Shown: positions 35,622 through 46,625 of the stretch, one piece after another
How positions within the stretch are numbered: position 1 is the stretch's first letter
Layout: each line of letters begins with the position of its first letter
NCBI GenBank assembly: GCA_032622095.1
Contig: CP136062.1
Span: 18,603,739 to 18,667,738 of the forward strand
Source: Siphonodentalium dalli
Lineage: Eukaryota; Mollusca; Scaphopoda; Gadilida; Siphonodentaliidae
DNA: 64,000 bases
Reading direction: 5' to 3'
The notes under the pieces: model-generated
Database searches by the model: none
What the model was told of the DNA's origin: nothing
What the model saw: the letters and a program-made list of their open reading frames with translations, nothing else
Translations under genes and position numbers: made by a program

Positions 35622-35659
35622 CTACGGCAGCGTAGAACCGCCACCTCCTCTTTTGTTAC

Positions 35660-35907
35660 TAACTTGTTTAAACAAGTTATTAACTTGTTTAAACAAGTTA
35701 ACTAACTTGTTTAATCCAGTTAGCTAACTTGTTTAATCAAGTTAGCTAACTTGTTTAAACAAGTTACTAACTTGTTTAATCAAGTTAGCTAACTTGTTTA
35801 ATCCAGTTAGCTAACTTGTTTAATCAAGTTAGCTAACTTGTTTAAACAAGTTAGCTAACTTGTTTAGTCAAGTTAGCTAACTTGTTTAATCAAGTTAGCT
35901 AACTTGT
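35660..35907. repeat. AACTTGTTTAA palindromic array, left arm
   Basis: About 12 units of AACTTGTTTAAACAAGTT and the variants TTTAATCAAG and TTTAATCCAG, separated by AGCT, ACT or ATT. Confidence 0.95.
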
Positions 35908-35911
35908 TTAA

Positions 35912-37728
35912 CTCATTGAGTGCCGGCGACGAGATATCTCGTCGCCCAAAAGACACCATCTGAGCGCCGGCGACGAGATAACTCGTCGCCCAACACGCAC
36001 CGTTTGTAATATTCTGCCTTCTGGTCTAATCTCACAATTTCAATCTGTTTGCACATGATTAGAACCCTGCATACTACAAGTCACATTTTGGGAGAAGCGT
36101 TTGTTAAATTTTCAAGGGGGGGTTCTGTATATACGCGCATGCGCAGATTCGACTTGTACATCATGGTATAGCCCAGCATGTCTCCGTTCAAATGACGCAT
36201 CAGGCAGCTCCGCGTGTCGAGGCGTTTAGGAGATACAGTCGTATGAAAACAGGTGGTGAAAATGGATGTGATCTGTGGGCGTGACTAAGACTTGCGGAGT
36301 TCAAACTCTCTAAGAGGTCAACGCATACAGCGTTCATATCTGTTAATTGGAAACCGATTTTAATTGCGTAAAGGTCGATTCCTATCAAGTGGGACATGCC
36401 CTGATCCATCGTAAACTTGGTTTGACACCAAACGACACAGTAACGCTGGTGTCGACAACGTACACAGTATGTCAATCAAACTATGTACATTAAAGGTACG
36501 GTTGGCCTTGGCGGTGGGTATCCTGTGAAAATATTTCCACCCTTCAAAAACCGCCACAAACAGAAATAACATCAAAATGCAGACAGACTTTGTCCGTATA
36601 CAAATAAGAAATATCGCATAAACAGTATGTTATTGTCATATGTTTGACCATTGTTATGTAAACAAAGGCATAAAAAGTTACTTTTCTGGTGTTTGTTTAT
36701 ATTATGATGGTAAACATAAAGAGCGTTCTTTGTTGGTGAATTCCTGATATGGAAATAATAAAGAGCGTTTATGCCATTTGTGTGTGATTAGCCAGTAGCA
36801 TTGTGCTGTCTTCTGTAACACAATCAGGCTCTTGCTTATGTAAAATATAGTAGGTCTTTATGATAACATGCTGTTTACGCGATGGTCATGGTATATATGA
36901 ACGAAACTGTATGCGTTTTAATGTTTTTCTGTTTACGGCGATTGGAACAAATATGAATATTTTCTACAACTAAGGTCTCACGTGCGATTAAGGGGTTCGC
37001 CAAATTACAATGAGAATTTACTATAGAAAACAATTGTCAGTATATTGCTCTTACATTGTTTACGATATCGAACTGAAATTTGGTATGCGGGGGGGGGGGG
37101 GGGGGTCGATGCGCTGAATCGGATATAATCGTCACCGGGTTAATCCGATGTACTAATATATGGCAGTGTCACCTAGATACAGTACGAACTGGAAGTACGT
37201 CCCACAGCGGAAAGTGCGACTATTATAGGCCAAAAAGAACGAAACAATACAATTCCAAATGGTTTTCAATTTAATAATCTGCTTTTCTCGGAGAGTGTTC
37301 ATTGTGAACGTCATCCCATTCAGAAAATTCGTTTAGTCACACCGATTACGCCCCCCCCCCGGATCCTAATGGCAATACTAAAATGCTATGTTATTCCAGC
37401 AGCAAAATTAATGTCTAAAACTACACTGAATAAATTATTTAGATGGCAACACAAAACAACAACTTTGTGATTTCAGTGAATCGGTGTCCATTTTAAGTCC
37501 TCGTTGCCATGGCAACGTGAAATTTTTGATGACCCCCGAGTACCGGACATGGAGTTTAAAAGCAGGTCATGGATAGGGCCTATACTAGCAATGCCTGCTG
37601 TCAATTCGATTCTGTCCAATATTGAATAGTCAAACTAAATATATAGTTAGTGTGAATACTGTTCCTTTTTCCCAGGAGACCTGGCGCACAGATATCGGTT
37701 CCCCTCTGGAGACCTGGCACTCAATGGG
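35912..37728. mobile_element. 1.8-kb TTAA-flanked element, piggyBac-like ends
   Basis: TTAA at 35908-35911 and 37729-37732 flank CTCATTGAGTGCC on the left and, on the reverse-complemented right, CCCATTGAGTGCCAGG. Subterminal repeats are present: two GGCGACGAGAT(A)xCTCGTCGCC palindromes at the left, and two GGAGACCTGG at the right. Positions 36490-36960 loosely resemble the large TIR element at 6700-6900, again as an inverted pair. No frame matches a piggyBac transposase (the DDD core was not found), so it is non-autonomous. Confidence 0.72.
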
Positions 37729-37732
37729 TTAA

Positions 37733-38175
37733 ACAAGATATTAACGTGTTTAATCAAGTTAGCTAACTTGTTTAAACAAGTTACTAAATTGTTTAAACAA
37801 GTTAGCTAACTTGATTAAACAAGTTAACTAACTTGATTAAGCAAGTTAGTATCTTGTTTAAACAAGTTAGCTAACTTGATTAAACAAGTTAGTAACTTGA
37901 TTAAACAAGTTAGCTAACTTGATTAAACAAGTTAGCTATCTTGATTAAACAAGTTAGCAACTTGATTAAACAAGTTAGCTAACTTGATTAAACAAGTTAG
38001 CTATCTCGATTAAACAAGTTAGCTAACTTGATTAAACAAGTTAGCTATCTTGATTAAACAAGTTAGCTAACTTGATTAAACAAGTTAGCTAACTTGATTA
38101 AACAAGTTAGCTAACTGGATTAAACAAGTTAGTTAACTTGTTTAAACAAGTTAGTAACTTGTTTAAACAAGTTAG
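37733..38175. repeat. AACTTGATTAAACAAGTT array, right arm
   Basis: About 21 units, mostly AGCTAACTTGATTAAACAAG, the reverse complement of the left-arm type, consistent with a foldback arm. It is longer than the left arm. Confidence 0.95.
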
Positions 38176-38212
38176 TAACAAAAGAGGAGGTGGCGGTTCT
38201 ACGCTGCCGTAA

Positions 38213-39110
38213 GATTCCCCGTGATAAACCATCTTCATTTTCGGCGTCCTCTAGTAAACATCACAATTTGACACCATTATTCTGAAACGGATTTAGTGTT
38301 TTTAACACGCTAATAAAGGAACGGAACAAAATCTGAGTTGCTTGAACCGTTAGAAAAATTAACGAACGTTTCGCAACAGTTAATTGTCACAACAAACTTC
38401 AGATTTGAAAAATGAAATTCTCCCCTCGGAGATGAAACGAGCCTGAGTCCTGACTCAATCGGTGAAGACCCGGTCTATGAGTACGACTCTAAGCAGATAT
38501 CTGATGAAATGACGATTCTGACTCTGATACAATTATTGCAAGTCCCCTGACTCGCCACACTCCCATCGGAGTACAGACGAGACTATCTCACTCCCGGGAA
38601 GACCCAGGAGCTGAGGACTCTGTCAACTTCTTCGTGTATCAATCATCAACCTATATTATAGATCGATGGTTGTATGCTGCAAATGTCGGAGGATAATGCG
38701 GCCACTGAAATATTGTCGTACCGTTAACATTTGAATGAGTACGTCCAAATGTCCCAATCTGGCACGATACAGGACAGCATGAAACTAGTTTCAAAATCGA
38801 TTCCGTGCAAAAGAAGTTTTGGTGCATAGCCTACAATTAATAGGATGAAGACGAAGACGTCATACAATGTCACGAAGACGTCATACAATGGCAACTCTGT
38901 TGCGTTTAATTTCCCGAGCACATGGCACAGAAGAATTTCGGACAGTGCCTACTCTAGATCGTTTGGGTAGAAGGGAGTACCTCTATAACTTCCTGGATAT
39001 CGTTCTGTTGAACAGCTGACTTTCAGCATACAACACAACATGTAGAGATAGTGATGCAATTATACCATTCTATCTTCGGTCTGTCTCAATAGAACCATAC
39101 AAATATGGAT
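38213..39110. other. Spacer with 20-bp duplication
   Basis: CGAAGACGTCATACAATG occurs twice at 38853-38892. Positions 39078-39113 match the reverse complement of 26977-27012. No gene seen. Confidence 0.4.
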
Positions 39111-39186
39111 ATCATCTCAAGAGGCAATACATTCCAACAATTAACTACGTACCTGTTAACCCTTTACCCAACAGAAGGGCCCTGTG

Positions 39187-39253
39187 CCAATGCATTCTCT
39201 TATATATGCGAGTCGACCATAGGTCGCCTCGCATATATAAGAGAATGCATTGG
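39187..39253 (+). repeat. 67-bp palindrome module, copy 7
   Basis: Matches copy 1 over the whole length by eye; CCCTGTG outside, GGCCTAA inside. Confidence 0.97.
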
Positions 39254-39309
39254 CCTAAAAAAAAAATTCTTACATTCTTTAACAATTTTATAATTTTTAA
39301 TGTGTTAAG

Positions 39310-39376
39310 CCAATGCATTCTCTTATATATGCGAGGCGACCTATGGTCGACTCGCATATATAAGAGAATGCATTGG
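39310..39376 (-). repeat. 67-bp palindrome module, copy 8
   Basis: The mirror partner of copy 7. Confidence 0.97.
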
Positions 39377-39449
39377 CACAGGGCCCTTCTGTTGGGTAAA
39401 GGGTTAACAGGTACGTAGTTAATTGTTGGAATGTATTGCCTCTTGAGAT

Positions 39450-39965
39450 CACCAAATGAAGGTCAATTTTAGTATGTCGAATCCTGTTGGGGCTCTGCGG
39501 CAAACGGTGTGTCGATCTGTGGAGCTCTCTGTCAGACACTGCACTTGATGACGTCGATGAACGTCGATGCTTCTAACCTTCCACTATCAGGAACCAGTTT
39601 TTCTATGAAGGTTACTTTATAAAATCCTAATCGAATTCTAGGCAACAGTAATATCTAAATGCACGTCTAGATCCTAGACAAGAGTCTAACGTTGCACATT
39701 TTTTTTTTATTGTGAACAAAGAATAACAGAATAGAAAAAAACATAATACACGCACTCGTTCATGCTCTCAACACAGGACATGGAAGAGTGGACTCTGCCA
39801 TGACCTGGCCTACTTTCTTACCAGTGACATGACTTTCGGAATTATTTAAAGGCACATATTGTGTTTGGACAATCTTTTTTTTAGGCAATGTTCAACTCAA
39901 CAGCAAGACGAAGCAGTGATATTTGTTTCTACCTTGAACTAACTTTGACCGAAAATTTGCTTTCT
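39450..39965. other. Spacer, no gene seen
   Basis: Unique-looking, AT-rich; T8 tract near 39700. Confidence 0.35.
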
Positions 39966-39968
39966 TTA

Positions 39969-41468
39969 GGGTGGATACACACATGCATGTAATATCTGTA
40001 AATATCGTGTATTTGTCGTCTTACATGGATCATACAGACCATGTAACATGTGTCCGCTGACAACCCAATCATTGCGGCTATGTTTGACCACAGTGAGCCA
40101 AGCTCTGAAAGTGCAGAGAGCCGTTGGCTGAACGAAGTAGTCAGGCCGCTTAAAATAATTGTTCGCGCGATAACCCAAACATTGGAGGTTCTGTTTAAAT
40201 CATTGACAGACTTCTCTTGATTTTTATACCAGTGATGGTCCCATGATTTCCCCAACGCAGGGGCTATGATCCCCATCTTGGGGGGGGGGGGTTATATTAT
40301 CCCGGAAGCTACCGGACTGGCCATTGCATAATTCCTCGACGGGTGGGGTGGGGTCAAGCAGCACCCTGAGTCCTGACCCCCCCCCCCCCCCACGCCCATG
40401 AAGCCACGAAGCCACTCTTGACTTATAAATATTGTAGTTGACAACAGTCATTTCTGTCGTGTCTGTTTGCTACGAGTGGTTAATCTAATATTCAGCAATT
40501 TATGCTATTCATATAATTATGAACAAAGTATTACAGCTTTAAATTTGAGAGTATACAGAAGGTGGTGTTGCGGTGTGTCTTCATTCGGGGAAGGGGTTGT
40601 CTACCTCTACGAGTTCCCAACTACGTTTCTCTCTTGTGTTATATATGTATACGCCAAATTTACAACTATGGAATATGTAAGTTAAACATATGTCCAGATA
40701 ATCCCGGCTGATACATTCAACTAAATCACTTAATTATTGGAAGCTTTCGAGAACCAGCCACCTCCTCCAATCATGGATTATGGTCCAAAATGTTACAATT
40801 CAAGCGTGTACAAGCTAAAATTTTGACAGTACAGTTTGGAACTTGTTCAACCTTTGATTTGAGAAACATATACTGTTTTGTAAATTCTGGGTGAAAAATT
40901 GGGGGGGGGGGGGGGGGTATCACTCTTTTTACTTTCAACACTGTACATGCATTATTTTTTTGGCCCTGCAATGGATATTTGCATGGACATCCCAATTGAA
41001 TGTTAACACATGAGCTCGCTTTGAAACTATCCGAGGAATCTTAACGAACCGGTATTGTCTGTCTTAATTTTCCAATGCCTGTTATTCAAGGCATGAGAGC
41101 ACCATATCGGATTGTTAATGGGACATTAAACACTCGTGTATCACAATCTGACCCTGAAATGACTAGAAACAAATCAAGTATAAAATCGACGGACTATAAT
41201 CCACTTTTCGAAATGAATTGAAACTCGTGAAAAACAGCAACAGATATCAGACAGGATTCATCCATTTCGGCATCCATGAAAGAATTTAAGACTGGCCTGA
41301 AATTTCTTGATAGCAGTTAGTTTGATAAAGGCTTACACCTGCTCACTTGTCTCGCCTGTTGAAATTGTCCGATCGCGCGCAGGCGACTGATGCTATCAAT
41401 GATTGGTGTGACCATGTAAACTAAATGGATTTTACATACAGAAAGTACATGCATGTGTGTATCCACCC
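39969..41468. mobile_element. 1.5-kb TIR element, TTA-flanked
   Basis: The inverted ends GGGTGGATACACACATGCAT are perfect for at least 20 bp and continue with GTA. TTA flanks at 39966-39968 and 41469-41471. A 3-bp TTA duplication with GGG-starting ends fits PIF/Harbinger. Poly-G and poly-C tracts lie near 40280, 40377 and 40903. Frames inside show no DDE transposase or Myb-like motif, so it appears non-autonomous. Confidence 0.8.
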
Positions 41469-41707
41469 TTAGCTAAAATAATGTTGATAAAAACAATAGA
41501 CTATTTTGTTTCCGTCGGAATAACTTCGAATGTCCCGTATTAAAACAGCTATAGAGATTGATGATGTGTAATCAGTATTTCTGGTTTGCAGAATCAAAGT
41601 TTCAAACAATATGTGCAGCATTGCACATCATTCATACAGTGTTCTATTCTGTTACCCTGTTCACACAATTTTGTTTCCAGCATTGACAAAATGTTCATTT
41701 CCACCTT

Positions 41708-42285
41708 CACGGGGGGAGAACTGCGACGTGAGGATCGGTTGCATTCCGATAAAGAGACGGTGGACTGGAACTCCGATAAACGAGACGGCGGCTATTCGAT
41801 CTGAGACGGTTCGTTTTCGGCGACAAACGAGATTTTCTTCGTGTTCAGGCATTCAAATGGAATTTCGGTGACCCCTCAGTTTTCATATCATCATATCGTT
41901 ATTTAAGTTACTAATATGCATCAAAATCTAGACGCTACTGTGACTAAACTCAAGAGAATAGCCATTTAAAAGTCACGCGACGGTTCGTTTTCCGATAAAA
42001 GACATGCGACGGTTCGTTTTTTATCGGAAGACGAACCGTCGCGTGACTTTGAAATGGCGATTCTATTGGTTTTACTCACTGTAGCGTCTAGATTTTGATG
42101 GATATTAGTAACTAAAATAACGATATGATGATATGAAACCTGATTTGTCACGGCAATTCCGTTTGAATGCCCAAACACGAAGAAAATCTCGTTTGTCGCC
42201 GAAAGCGAACCGTCTCGTTTATCGGATTTCCACAGTCTCTTTATCGGAATGCAACCGATCCTCACGTCGCAGTTCTCCCCCCGTG
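41708..42285. mobile_element. 578-bp nearly perfect palindrome, 5-bp TSD
   Basis: The arms start CACGGGGGGAGAACTGCGAC and mirror over about 280 bp to a centre near 42000. ACCTT flanks at 41703-41707 and 42286-42290. The interior is rich in CCGATAAA, GACGGTTCGTTTT words. The arms have diverged slightly (for example GGACTGGAACTCCGATAAA against a shorter version). Open frames on both strands simply mirror one another. Confidence 0.9.
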
Positions 42286-42528
42286 ACCTTGCTCACCATT
42301 TGATACCTTTTGCTCCGTCAGTGATTTAATCGTTATTTCTCCACTGTTTCGTATGATAATTTTAATTGTTAATTTCTGGGTGGTTGTTGTTGTTTTTTTT
42401 TCCTTTCCCGCTTGGGGGGGGGTGGGGATTTGGCTGGGGATAGGCTTGGGGGGGGATTTGGTTGGGGATAGGCTTTTGCTCATTTGTTATTTATCTCATG
42501 TTTTTCGCCAAGCCTTTCGACGAATTTT

Positions 42529-42735
42529 GGTGCCCCACCTTCACATTATTATTATTTTGGTGCCCCACCTTCACATTATTATTATTTTGGTGCCCCACCT
42601 TCACATTATTATTATTTTGGTGCCCCACCTTCACATTATTATTATTTTGGTGCCCCACCTTCACATTATTATTATGGTGCCCCACCTTCACATTATTATT
42701 ATTTTGGTGCCCCTCCTTCACATTATTATTATTTC
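42529..42735 (+). repeat. 30-bp minisatellite, 7 units
   Basis: GGTGCCCCACCTTCACATTA then TTATTATTTT, repeated. One unit is 27 bp and the last has CCCCTCC. The lengths are multiples of three, which keeps several frames open, but no start or splice context supports translation. Confidence 0.97.
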
Positions 42736-43170
42736 GGCTGATTAATGACGATAATTAAACAGCCATCGAACGAGAACTTGTCTCCTGTCTTGTACTAGCA
42801 AATCCCTCCTTGGGCTCAATATTATGTAATCACAGAATATTTATTGAGCCATCTTATCGGGGCATAAATACATATATATATATACATGTGTGTAAATCCA
42901 CATGCAAATACGTACACATATACACACACTTAAGCATACACACCATTCCTTGGTGAAATGTATAGGTTTTTGTAGATTATTTTCATTTTATGCAGGTTGA
43001 TGAACCACATGTTAGTTGGTGTGTTGCATTTAAAGTGACATTCTCGGGGTTACCGAAACTTCCTGTGTGTTGGTTAGGCGGGTAACTTTTACCGATTTGT
43101 CCTTTATAAACACGACACCGTTATATGTCCATGTACTAACGATTACTTCGTCCTTGTACATCTGTCGACA
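42736..43170. other. Spacer with TATA and CACA short runs
   Basis: ATATATATAT at about 42874 and ACACATATACACACAC at about 42915. No gene seen. Confidence 0.4.
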
Positions 43171-43227
43171 AACATGTGACCCGCCATATCAAATCCAGTC
43201 GGAAGTCGGGATTTTTTTTACTCTGTG

Positions 43228-43294
43228 CCAATGCATTCTCTTATATATGCGAGTCGACCATAGGTCGCCTCGCATATATAAGAAAATGCATTGG
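43228..43294 (+). repeat. 67-bp palindrome module, copy 9
   Basis: The right arm has TAAGAAAATGC instead of TAAGAGAATGC. Confidence 0.95.
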
Positions 43295-43504
43295 CCTAAC
43301 CATTTTTTACAATTTTAATAATTTGTTCTTGTATTCTTTAACAATTTTATAATTTCACCCATACAGAGCCCCAGACAAACATGAGCAGACGACACTCTTC
43401 TAGGTGCTTCTATATATGTGTGGGGCTCCCTGCAGGGTAATGGATGTTTTTTTTATTTTATGTCCTAAAAATTGCAAGAAACATTTATTTAAAAAATTGT
43501 TAGG

Positions 43505-43573
43505 CCAATGCATTCTCTTATATATGCGAGGCGACCAATGGTCGACTCGCATATATAAGAGAATGCGTTGGCA
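43505..43573 (-). repeat. 67-bp palindrome module, copy 10 (69 bp)
   Basis: A 2-bp GA insertion (TAAGAGAGAATGC) and a GCGTTGG end; the centre is ACCAATGGTC. Confidence 0.95.
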
Positions 43574-43707
43574 CAGGGTAAAAAAACCAATGATCAACAG
43601 GCCAATGATCAATGATCTTCGTTGTTGTTGGACCTGACTAAAATGGACCTGTTTATGTGGGTTTTGAGAACATTTGTTGGAGGGCTGATATTGCAATGAA
43701 ATGGCTA

Positions 43708-44649
43708 TCTAATATATATTTTGGGACTTCTGTTTGTCTGTCTGTCTGTCTGTCTGTTAGTTATGGCCGGGAAAACGGCTGGACAGATTGAGCTCAAACT
43801 TCCAATCTAAGGTTAAAAACCTACGGGCAGTGTTTACCGCCGTTTTGGATAAGCTCCCAGCACCCCTTCTCCACTCTCAGTCACCAAAATGACCGTTATT
43901 GGCACTGTGGGGTTAATCGCATTGATAGTTAAAGAGCGTTCGTATCCGCAGTGTCGTCGATAAAGAGCGTTTAGACACTGTTAAACCATTACATAGGAAA
44001 TATGCATGCATTTCCATTGCATAGAACTCGCTTCTACGAATCTTCCCAAGGCTGGCAAAATTGTTAATAAATGCATTTATGTCTCTTCGATAATTGCCTA
44101 ATACAATTAACGCGTGGAGTCTGTCCATTTTCCCATGAAATTTGTCACTCGAAATCACTTCGGCGTCAATTCATCCCTTGCGATGCCTTCTAAAAGTATG
44201 TCTTCACTTCCTAGTTATGCCCCAGGGTGTGGACTATGAGGAGAGATTTATTGCAAGTCATAAGATATTTTTTATTGCCCGGGAACAATACTTATTAGTT
44301 GATTCCATCGATCGTCTTATGTTCCCGTTTTCGACGCATCGCTGCACTAAATCGTACCTCTTGACGCATCGCCGAGAGGCTTTATCTGTATGACATCATA
44401 AGGGTGCTGTTTTGTTTTTCGACGGGTCAAACCCGTCAAATCGTTATCCCGACATGACCTTGACCTTCAAAATGGTCAATTCAAGGTCAAATCGGGTAAA
44501 ACGGGCGGATTTCGACGAAATTTTATACCTAGGGATACTTTTGTCCGGGGAGTGTTTTGGACGGGTCAAATCGTTACCCCGACCTGACCTTGACCTTCAA
44601 AATGGTCAATTCAAGGTCAAAGCCCGGACAAAGTCGGGTCACCTGCTAG
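43708..44649 (+). mobile_element. Helitron-like element E
   Basis: It starts TCTAATATATATTTTGGGAC after an A and ends CTAG before a T. The 3' hairpin is GCCCGGACAAAGTCGGGT. A (TCTG)n run follows the 5' end. Its 5' half resembles 61814-62133 and its 3' half resembles elements A and C. Two TGACCTTGA and two TCAAGGTCA words occur at 44455-44619. The 83-residue frame at 44142 has no Helitron domain. Confidence 0.82.
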
Positions 44650-45501
44650 TTTCATATATTTTACCCTGACGATGTTCCAACTGTGCACCAGCCACTGGCA
44701 GCTATAGTGCGTAAACTGCTTAATATAGAGTCGTGGGTTCAGAAATCGTCTCAAATCAACCATTCGTCATACCATAAAATACTGAAAGTGATTCTAGAGA
44801 GTGTTATATGGCATATTTTTCATAAAAAATGACTTATGAATATGAACTATTGAATTTGAAAGCACTATATTGTGGTTCGTCGGTGCTCTACTTGATTGTG
44901 AATGACCCATCTATTCACATATCATTTATTGTTTCCCCTTTAAGTCATCTGATGACGAAGGCGCGTATCCCATGACATTCCCCTGATCAGTGGTGAAGTG
45001 ACTAATGTGTTGGAATGTTCCTACATACCTTCTAAGCCGATACGGAACTCACTTTATGTTATTAACTATTTATTAGTGCCCATTCAAGAGGTCGGGTGTC
45101 AACAGAACTCATCCCGCGCCACTCTTCCGGTCCATTTATTCATGCACATCAGGGTTGGGGACTCCAGGATACAAGGTCCGTGGGTCCTATTTTAAGTCAA
45201 TTATCGCTGCGATGCCAACGTGGGCTCATTTAATTCTTCTGTTGCTTTAAATGATAAGAATTTTGAAAGATAAACGAATTTCCTGTATTACTGTATAATT
45301 CCATCATTGGGTAGATGGAACCTTGAATTACTTGCATGTACCTACCGATGTAACGGAAAGCTGAGTAATTGAGCATAACAGGCAAATTATTAAAAGTATT
45401 CATCTTTGTGAAGATAACATTCTATTGTTAGGATCACTGTTTCTGCCACGTGAGCTTGTAATGCGCTCCACTGCCCAATCCCCTCCAAACCAGCACTTAC
45501 A
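44650..45501. other. Spacer, no gene seen
   Basis: Unique-looking, with no domain-like frame. Confidence 0.35.
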
Positions 45502-45504
45502 TTA

Positions 45505-46545
45505 GGCCAAACTTTTTTTTATTTTTCTGCTTTACGGATTTTTTTTAACCTTGTTTTGGTAGGGTCGGTCGGAAAAAAAATAAAAATAAAAATGCGTGAA
45601 CCATTTTTTTTTTCGGACATTCGCTAAGGTGGTAATTGTGTCTTTGTAATTCTCTGTCATTCATTTATAGAGAAAAGTTTTCAGACGTATATCACAAAAT
45701 TCAAATCCAGTACTATTATTTGAAACATAGCTCAGATTATTGAATAATATTGAAAAACTGCAGAAGTAATGAGTTTGTTTTTGTTCAACATTTTAATTAT
45801 TGAATAAATGGACTCCCCCTTTCAGTTATAATATAAAGTCCATTATTCATCTGGATGGATGTCATGGAAAAATAAGTAGCCGACAGATAATATATTTGCA
45901 GAAGGATTCCTATTAGTTGGTGGGAAATGTTCACATAATAATAAATTTGTTTAGAACTTGTTGAACTTATTATCTGAACATTTCCTAAGGAATCTACTTG
46001 TCTTGTCAATGAGTATTTAGTATAGAGAGGGTTAATACATACATGGGAATGCTGAGATTAGTGGTAGTGATAAAAAGTGAATGTGTAGTTAACTTGAGCA
46101 AACCTACATACTCATTAGCTTGTCATTCCTATCTGAGAAACCTTGTGGACTGTTATTGGTCTTCAGTCATAAAGATCACCATAATTCCCAGGAATACAAA
46201 ATGTATTCTAAAGGCCATTTAATGTTTTAAAGAGATGACAAGATTCATAGAAAGCATACAGGTATCTTGGTGGCAGAAGCATATATAAACTCAAGCTGAC
46301 TTCTCAGTTTTCAACTTGGATGTAGTTAATAGTAATTAAAGCCAGAGATGTCTATAGTTGGGGTGTCCTTGGCATCTTTAATCACCAGTGAAATGTGGTT
46401 AGATAATTTGTTACTGATAAGCAGAAACAGCTATGGTCAGCTGTGAAAATAAAAATAAAAATTATATTTGATTTTTATTTCCTTGTCAGGCCACAGAAAA
46501 CAGGGTCGGCGGATCCGTAAAGAAGTAAAATAAAAAAGTTTGGCC
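45505..46545. mobile_element. 1.04-kb TIR element, TTA-flanked
   Basis: The ends GGCCAAACTTTTTT are inverted, with further similarity (TGCTTTACGGAT / TTCTTTACGGAT and CCTTGTTTT / CCCTGTTTT). TTA flanks at 45502-45504 and 46546-46548. A 3-bp TTA with GG-starting ends suggests PIF/Harbinger. No transposase frame. Confidence 0.7.
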
Positions 46546-46625
46546 TTATGCACCTTCCCTGTATGCGTGCCTGGCCTATACATCACAGGGTACATTACTC
46601 GTTATTGGTTAATGAAAGAGACTGC

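Larger units (their letters stand above)
35622..38212. mobile_element. 2.6-kb foldback element with tandem-repeat arms
   Basis: The outer ends are inverted: GGCAGCGTAGAACCGCCACC on the left mirrors GGTGGCGGTTCTACGCTGCC on the right. This is followed inward by CTCCTCTTTTGTTACTAACT. Each arm then consists of many ~21-bp palindromic units (AGTTAGCTAACTTGTTTAA), at 35660-35907 and 37733-38175. A different, TTAA-flanked element (35912-37728) sits in the middle. Foldback transposons with repetitive arms are known in insects; no transposase is seen here. Confidence 0.82.
39160..39403. mobile_element. 244-bp TTAA-flanked element with two palindromes
   Basis: TTAA at 39156-39159 and 39404-39407; ends CCCTTTACCCAACAG inverted exactly. 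Contains modules at 39187-39253 and 39310-39376. Related to 26717-27076 but lacks the latter's right-hand segment. Confidence 0.82.
39114..39449. repeat. 336-bp inverted repeat around TTAA element
   Basis: ATCTCAAGAGGCAATACATT... on the left mirrors ...AATGTATTGCCTCTTGAGAT on the right. The mirror continues through the TTAA boundaries, so the host flank itself is duplicated in inverted form. The arms are about 140 bp around a 50-bp centre. Confidence 0.93.
43173..43580. mobile_element. Palindrome-pair element, right end lost
   Basis: The left end CATGTGACCCGCCATATCAA and the interior (GAGCCCCAGACAAACATGAG, CTCCCTGCAGGGTAATGGAT) match 18664-19109. After the second palindrome CACAGGGTAAAAAA is followed by unrelated sequence, so the right TIR is missing. 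Confidence 0.8.

Noticed and set aside
35912-37728. piggyBac transposase in the TTAA element
   Set aside because: The frames at 36200-36575 were read for the conserved acidic core and the region after it; no convincing match, and the two frames overlap each other.
39105-39539. Repeated peptide frames across the 67-bp palindromes
   Set aside because: The same peptides appear on both strands at every copy because the DNA is palindromic; no gene context.
41586-42265. Opposing frames of 60-99 codons
   Set aside because: Mirror translations of the 578-bp palindrome.
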